Positions 59,598-64,000 of a stretch of DNA of 64,000 nt are shown piece after piece; within the stretch, counting starts at the first letter, position 1, and every line of letters starts with the position of its first letter. The stretch is from Nocardia nova NBRC 15556. Its GTDB lineage: Bacteria; Actinomycetota; Actinomycetes; Mycobacteriales; Mycobacteriaceae. Under the pieces are notes generated by a model, which did not search any database, was not told the DNA's origin, and saw nothing but the letters and a program-made list of their open reading frames with translations. The stretch covers positions 1 to 64,000 of the forward strand of contig NZ_BDBN01000054.1 of assembly GCF_001613005.1 (NCBI RefSeq), given 5' to 3'. A program made the translations under genes and the position numbers.

Positions 59598-62500
59598 TCA
59601 GTCTGTTTCGCCGTTGTTCAGGTGTTCGCTCAGCACCGCGCCGATGCGTCGCAACGGTTCCGCGGACGTCATGCGCCAGTGGGTGGTGGGCAGGCGGTGG
59701 CGCCGCACCGCGCCGCTGACCGCCGATATCCACCCGTCGGCGCCCGGCTCGCTCGAGGCGTCGCGGGCGGCGACGAAGTACGTCAGATCGCCTCGATAGA
59801 TCCGAGGCCGATAGGCGGCGGCCAGATCGACCGATTCCAGCGCCGCCTCGAGGACGGCGGTGATCCGATCCCGGCCCAGCGACGCGAACGGTTCGGGCAG
59901 CATGTCGAGGAGCGCGCCTCGATCCTCCGGCAGGGCGTCGCCGAAGTCCTCGATCCGCTCGCCCAGCAACCCACCCAGCAGTTCCGGCAGCGCCACCGGC
60001 TCGAACTCGTCGGCATCGGGCTCGCCGAGCCGGCTGTCCATCACGCCCAGCAGTTCGACCCGCTCACCCTCGTCCTGCAACTGCACCGCGACGGCATGGG
60101 CGAGCACGCCGCCGAGCGACCAGCCCAGCAGGTGATACGGACCGTCCGGCTGCACCGAGCGGATCGCCTCGACATAGCGCCGCGCCCACTGCTCGACGGT
60201 GCCGGGCAGGTCCTCCCCGCTCAGCGCCGGCGATTGCAGACCGTAGAGCGGCCGCTCCACCGAGGCGGCCAGGCCGGCGAACGACCAGGCGACACCACCG
60301 ACGGGATGCACACAGAACAGCGGCTCGCCGATACCGCTGCGCCGCAACGGAAGCAGCACGTCGAAGGCGGCAGCGGGATCGATATCGCCTGCGGCCCGGT
60401 CCAGTTCGGCCAGCACGGCGGCAGGCGTCGGCGCGGTGAACAGCGTCAGCACCGGAACCTGTTGCCCGAGTGCGGCAGTCAACCGCGCCGCGAGTGTGGT
60501 CGCCGAGAGCGACGTGCCGCCGAGTTCGAAGAAGTTGTCCTCCAGGCCGAATCGCTGCACACCCAGCACCTGCGCGAAGGTCTCACAGACCAGCGTCTCG
60601 GCCGCGGTCCGCGGAGCGCGGAATTCGCGCACCGCGCGCGGCGGCGCCGGGAGGGCACGGCGTTCGAGTTTGCCGGACGCGCTCACCGGAAGTTCGTCGA
60701 GCACGACCACGACCGCCGGAACCATGTACGCGGGCAGATGCCGCGCGAGTCCGGCACGCAACCGATCGGTGTCGACGGTGCGCCCGGCCTCGGCGACCAC
60801 ATAGGCCACCAACTGCTGGTCCATGCCGTCGTCGCCGCGGACCAGTGCGACGGCCTGGGCGACCTCGGGCTGTGCGACCAGCGCCGCCTCGATCTCCCCG
60901 GGCTCGATCCGCAGCCCGCGCAACTTCACCTGGAAGTCCGAGCGGCCGCGGTACTCCAACTCGCCGTCGGCATTCCACACCACCAGATCGCCCGTGCGGT
61001 ACATGCGTTGCCCGCCCGCTGCGCCCATGCCCCCTGACCCGCCCAGGAAGGGGTCGGCCACGAACCGGTCCGCGGTCAGATCGGGGCGTGCGAGATATCC
61101 GCGCGCCAGCTGGATCCCGGCCAGGTACAGCTCGCCGGTGACCCCCGCCGGCACCGGGCGCAATCGCGAATCCAGCACGTAGACACGGGTATTGAAGACC
61201 GGGCGGCCGATCGGCACCGTGGCGGTATCGGCATCGGTGACCTCGTGGTAGGTCACGTCCACCGCGGCCTCGGTGGGCCCGTAGAGGTTGTGCAACCGGG
61301 CGCCGGTCAGGGTCCGCAACCGCTGCGCGACCGCCGGCGGCAGCGCCTCGCCGGAGGCGAAGACCCGCCGCAGCGAGGTACCCGCACCGGCCCCCGATCC
61401 CGCGACGAACGCCGCGAGCATCGACGGCACGAAGTGCGCCGTGGTGACCGATTCGGCCGCCACCAGGCGGGCCAGATATTCCGGATCGCGATGCCCCTGG
61501 GGTGCGGCCAGCACCAGCCGAGCACCGATCTGCAACGGCCAGAACAACTCCCACACCGACACGTCGAAGGTGACGGGCGTCTTCTGCAGCACCACGTCGT
61601 CGGTCTGGAGCCGGTATTCCGACTGCATCCACACCAACCGGTTCACGATCGCCCGGTGGCTGACCGCCACGCCCTTCGGGCGCCCGGTCGACCCGGAGGT
61701 GAAGATCACGTAGGCGATGCCGTCCGGCCGCAACGGACACACCCGGTCCGCATCGGTCACCGCGGCGTCGCTGTAGTCCGCGAGGTCCAGCCGATCCAGC
61801 GCGATCGCGCCGTCGATCGTCGAATCATGCAGTCCCAGCACGCATTCCGGCGCCGCAGTGTCGAGGATGTGACGAATCCGCTCGTCCGGCTGATCCGGGT
61901 CGATCGGCACATAGGCGGCGCCGGCCTTGATCACCGCGTAGACGGCGACCAGCAGTTCGACCGAGCGCGGCAGTGCCACCGCCACCCGCTGCTCCGGGCC
62001 GATCCCCCGGCCGATCAGATACCGGGCCAGCCGGTTGCTCCGCGCATCGAATTCCGCATAGGTCAGAACCCGTTGTGCAACACCGGTTCCCGCGCGATCC
62101 TCGGCGAGCGCCACCGCCTCGGGATGCACAGCCACCGCGGCCGCGAACCGGGCGGTCAGCGTGTGCGGATGGTCGCTGCCGAAGACCGGCGGTAGATCCC
62201 GGGAAGTGTCGTTGTAGTCGACCAGCATGCGGGTGCGTTCGGCGTCGTCCAGCAGGTCGATATCGCCGATCGCCACCTCGGCGTCGGCGGCGACCCGGTC
62301 GATCACCCGCAGGAACCGCTGCACGAACCGCTGCACCGTGGCCGCGTCGAACAGGTCGGTGGCGTAGGTGACGGCGGCCGAGATGCCCGCCGGGGCGCCC
62401 TGCTCGTCGTAGGTGTCCGTCAGATACCAGTGCAGATCGAATTGCGATGTGCGCGTGTCGACATCGAGTTCGCTCACCGTCACGCCGGGCAACCGCACCT

Positions 62501-64000
62501 CGGCCCGATTCAGGTTCTGGAACGACAGGCCCACCTGGAACAGCGGATGCCGCGCCGTCGACCGGACCGGATCGAGCAGTTCCACCAGCCGTTCGAACGG
62601 CACATCACTGTTGGCGAAGGCCGCCAGATCCGTCTCGCGAACCTGGTCGAGCAGCTCGGCGAACGACGCCTGCGGCGCGACCCGGGCGCGCAGCACCAGC
62701 GTGTTGACGAACATGCCGACCAGGTCGTCGAGTTCCGCCTCACCCCGGCCCGCGATCGGCGCGCCGACCGCGACGTCGTCGGTGGCGGCGAGCCGGGCCA
62801 GCAGGACCGACAGCGCGGCGCGGACCATCATGAACAGCGAGGCGTGGCGGGTGCGGGCCAGCCGGTGCAGGGCCGCATGCCGCTCGGCGCCGATCTCGAA
62901 CGTCAGCGCCCGGCCGCGCAGCGACTGCACCTTCGGGCGCGGTCGATCCGCCGGCAGCGCCAGCTGTTCGGGCAGGTCCGCGAGGGCGGTCCGCCAATGC
63001 GCGAGCTGACCCGCGACCAGGGATCGCGGATCGTCCTCCGCGCCGAGCAGCTCCCGCTGCCACACTGCGTAGTCGGCGTACTGCACCGGTAGCGGGGACC
63101 ACTGCGGCGCCGCACCGGCCGTGCGCGCGGTATAGGCGGTCAGCAGATCCCGGACCAGCGGCGCGGCCGAGGCGCCGTCGGCGCAGATGTGGTGCATCGA
63201 CAGCACGACGATGTGCTCGGACGTATCCGTCACCCGCAGCAGCGCGGCTCGCACCGGAATGTCGGAGGTGACATCGAACGGGCGCGAAAGCATCTGCGCG
63301 ACTTCGGCTTCCACCTCGGCGGCGATCACCGAACCGACCGTGAACTCGGCGTCGGCGCCGGCCAGGATCTGCTGGAACGGTCCGTCGTCACCCTGCGGAT
63401 AGACGGTCCGCAACACCTCGTGCCGTTCGACCACATCGGCGAAGGCGAGCTCCAGTGCGGCGGCGTCCACCGCACCGGTCAGGCGCACCGCGAACGGCAC
63501 GTTGTAGGCCGCGGAGGTCGGGTCCATGCGATTGAGCAACCACATCCGCTGTTGTGCCGGTGACAACGGGATCCGTTGCGGCCGTGGCCGTGCGGCGAGC
63601 TCGACCCTCGTCGTCCCGGCATGGGCGGCCAGCCGTTCGGCCAGGGCACGCACCGTCGGCGCCTCGAACACCGTGCGCACAGGGATCCGGGTCGCGGTCC
63701 GGGCGCCCAGGCGCGCGACCACCTGGGTGGCGATGAGCGAGTTGCCGCCGAGTTCGAAGAAGTCGTCGTCGGCGCCGACCCGTGGCACCCCGAGCGCCTC
63801 GGCCAGGACCGCGGCGACCAGTCGCTGTTGCGGTGTGGCCGGTTCGCGGTAGGGCCGCACCCGGAACTGTGGTTCCGGCAACGCCTTCCGATCCAATTTG
63901 CCCACCGGGGTGAGCGGCACGCGGTCGAGGACGACGATCGCGGCCGGCACCATATGCGACGGCAGACTGCGCGCGGCATAGGCGGTCAGCTGCTGCGGAT
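59598..64000 (-). CDS. NRPS2: non-ribosomal peptide synthetase with terminal thioesterase (5' end outside window)
   Basis: The frame enters at the right edge inside the C-terminal part of an A domain ([20 protein letters not shown], then [11 protein letters not shown]) and continues PCP-C-A-PCP-TE to a TGA at 59598, at least 1467 residues. The internal M at 63953 is not the start. The complete A domain has the serine code D-V-W-H-F-S-L-V-D-K. Carriers carry FFELGGNSL and FFELGGTSL. The thioesterase ends the chain, so NRPS2 releases a product or acts last in a longer line. Its A and C domains closely resemble those of NRPS1. Genes for two small peptides and MbtH follow on the same strand. Confidence 0.95.
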   Translation of the reverse strand, partial: PQQLTAYAARSLPSHMVPAAIVVLDRVPLTPVGKLDRKALPEPQFRVRPYREPATPQQRLVAAVLAEALGVPRVGADDDFFELGGNSLIATQVVARLGARTATRIPVRTVFEAPTVRALAERLAAHAGTTRVELAARPRPQRIPLSPAQQRMWLLNRMDPTSAAYNVPFAVRLTGAVDAAALELAFADVVERHEVLRTVYPQGDDGPFQQILAGADAEFTVGSVIAAEVEAEVAQMLSRPFDVTSDIPVRAALLRVTDTSEHIVVLSMHHICADGASAAPLVRDLLTAYTARTAGAAPQWSPLPVQYADYAVWQRELLGAEDDPRSLVAGQLAHWRTALADLPEQLALPADRPRPKVQSLRGRALTFEIGAERHAALHRLARTRHASLFMMVRAALSVLLARLAATDDVAVGAPIAGRGEAELDDLVGMFVNTLVLRARVAPQASFAELLDQVRETDLAAFANSDVPFERLVELLDPVRSTARHPLFQVGLSFQNLNRAEVRLPGVTVSELDVDTRTSQFDLHWYLTDTYDEQGAPAGISAAVTYATDLFDAATVQRFVQRFLRVIDRVAADAEVAIGDIDLLDDAERTRMLVDYNDTSRDLPPVFGSDHPHTLTARFAAAVAVHPEAVALAEDRAGTGVAQRVLTYAEFDARSNRLARYLIGRGIGPEQRVAVALPRSVELLVAVYAVIKAGAAYVPIDPDQPDERIRHILDTAAPECVLGLHDSTIDGAIALDRLDLADYSDAAVTDADRVCPLRPDGIAYVIFTSGSTGRPKGVAVSHRAIVNRLVWMQSEYRLQTDDVVLQKTPVTFDVSVWELFWPLQIGARLVLAAPQGHRDPEYLARLVAAESVTTAHFVPSMLAAFVAGSGAGAGTSLRRVFASGEALPPAVAQRLRTLTGARLHNLYGPTEAAVDVTYHEVTDADTATVPIGRPVFNTRVYVLDSRLRPVPAGVTGELYLAGIQLARGYLARPDLTADRFVADPFLGGSGGMGAAGGQRMYRTGDLVVWNADGELEYRGRSDFQVKLRGLRIEPGEIEAALVAQPEVAQAVALVRGDDGMDQQLVAYVVAEAGRTVDTDRLRAGLARHLPAYMVPAVVVVLDELPVSASGKLERRALPAPPRAVREFRAPRTAAETLVCETFAQVLGVQRFGLEDNFFELGGTSLSATTLAARLTAALGQQVPVLTLFTAPTPAAVLAELDRAAGDIDPAAAFDVLLPLRRSGIGEPLFCVHPVGGVAWSFAGLAASVERPLYGLQSPALSGEDLPGTVEQWARRYVEAIRSVQPDGPYHLLGWSLGGVLAHAVAVQLQDEGERVELLGVMDSRLGEPDADEFEPVALPELLGGLLGERIEDFGDALPEDRGALLDMLPEPFASLGRDRITAVLEAALESVDLAAAYRPRIYRGDLTYFVAARDASSEPGADGWISAVSGAVRRHRLPTTHWRMTSAEPLRRIGAVLSEHLNNGETD
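59601..60390 (-). other. NRPS2 type I thioesterase domain
   Basis: Alpha/beta hydrolase that cleaves or cyclises the finished peptide. The nucleophile motif is GWSLGG (about 60130), the acidic residue is probably Asp in LGVMDSRL (about 60040), and the His is in LPTTHWRMT (about 59680). The N-terminal [13 protein letters not shown] oxyanion region is present, so the domain looks active. Confidence 0.9.
60400..63850 (-). other. NRPS2 PCP-C-A(Ser)-PCP
   Basis: First carrier near 63735; C domain with HHICADGAS near 63185 (LCL-like); A domain from about 62230 to 60650 with P-loop [11 protein letters not shown] near 61695 and the EntF-type serine code; second carrier with GGTSL near 60515. The C domain catalytic motif is intact. 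Confidence 0.85.

Overview
The window is high-G+C DNA from a mycolic-acid-type actinomycete (order Mycobacteriales). Nocardia or a close relative is my best guess. The leucine/itaconate operon has the same gene order as Mycobacterium tuberculosis Rv2502c-Rv2498c, there is a PPOX/F420-type reductase, an MbtH protein and a BTAD regulator, and codon use is strongly G/C-ending. The genus is inference.

Region 1 (1-33984, minus strand) is one uninterrupted reading frame of at least 11,328 codons: a ten-module non-ribosomal peptide synthetase (NRPS1) that runs off the left edge. Every module is C-A-PCP. Module 6 also has an epimerization domain and module 7 the matching D-accepting condensation domain. 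Specificity codes read from the sequence give Ser at modules 4, 7 and 9, Thr at module 5 and a D-configured residue at position 6. Two inverted copies of a ~40-bp repeat bounded by GGGCCC are inserted in frame in module 7.

Region 2 (34350-41002) holds cobM, a Uma2-fold protein, a cupin protein, a PPOX-class flavin/F420 protein, a LiaS/NarL-type two-component pair, and a divergent FtsX-like permease with its ATPase.

Region 3 (41080-49873) is a compact minus-strand catabolic operon (carboxylase beta and alpha, acyl-CoA dehydrogenase, MaoC hydratase, CitE-like lyase, acetoacetyl-CoA synthetase). It is read divergently from a TetR regulator, with two operator-like palindromes in the gap. By synteny it is a leucine (isovaleryl-CoA) and itaconate dissimilation pathway. 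Acetoacetyl-CoA synthetase takes the place of the ScoAB transferase.

Region 4 (49899-58868) is mostly regulatory: an SRPBCC protein, a tandem-TetR regulator, a membrane protein, a NrtR-like Nudix regulator with a perfect 17-bp palindrome beside its start, an unknown protein, a 1099-aa BTAD/AAA regulator, and an ArsR/AHSA1 pair with a perfect 18-bp operator.

Region 5 (58963-64000, minus strand) is a second NRPS gene (NRPS2, 5' end outside the window) ending in a thioesterase. It is followed by two tiny paralogous peptide genes and mbtH. The two NRPS loci are about 25 kb apart. A shared TCTGATT-N2-AATC palindrome lies just upstream of both NRPS1 and the BTAD regulator, which suggests one split, co-regulated cluster making a Ser/Thr-rich, possibly N-acylated peptide. 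The least expected items are the peptide pair, the intragenic repeat pair and the shared palindrome.
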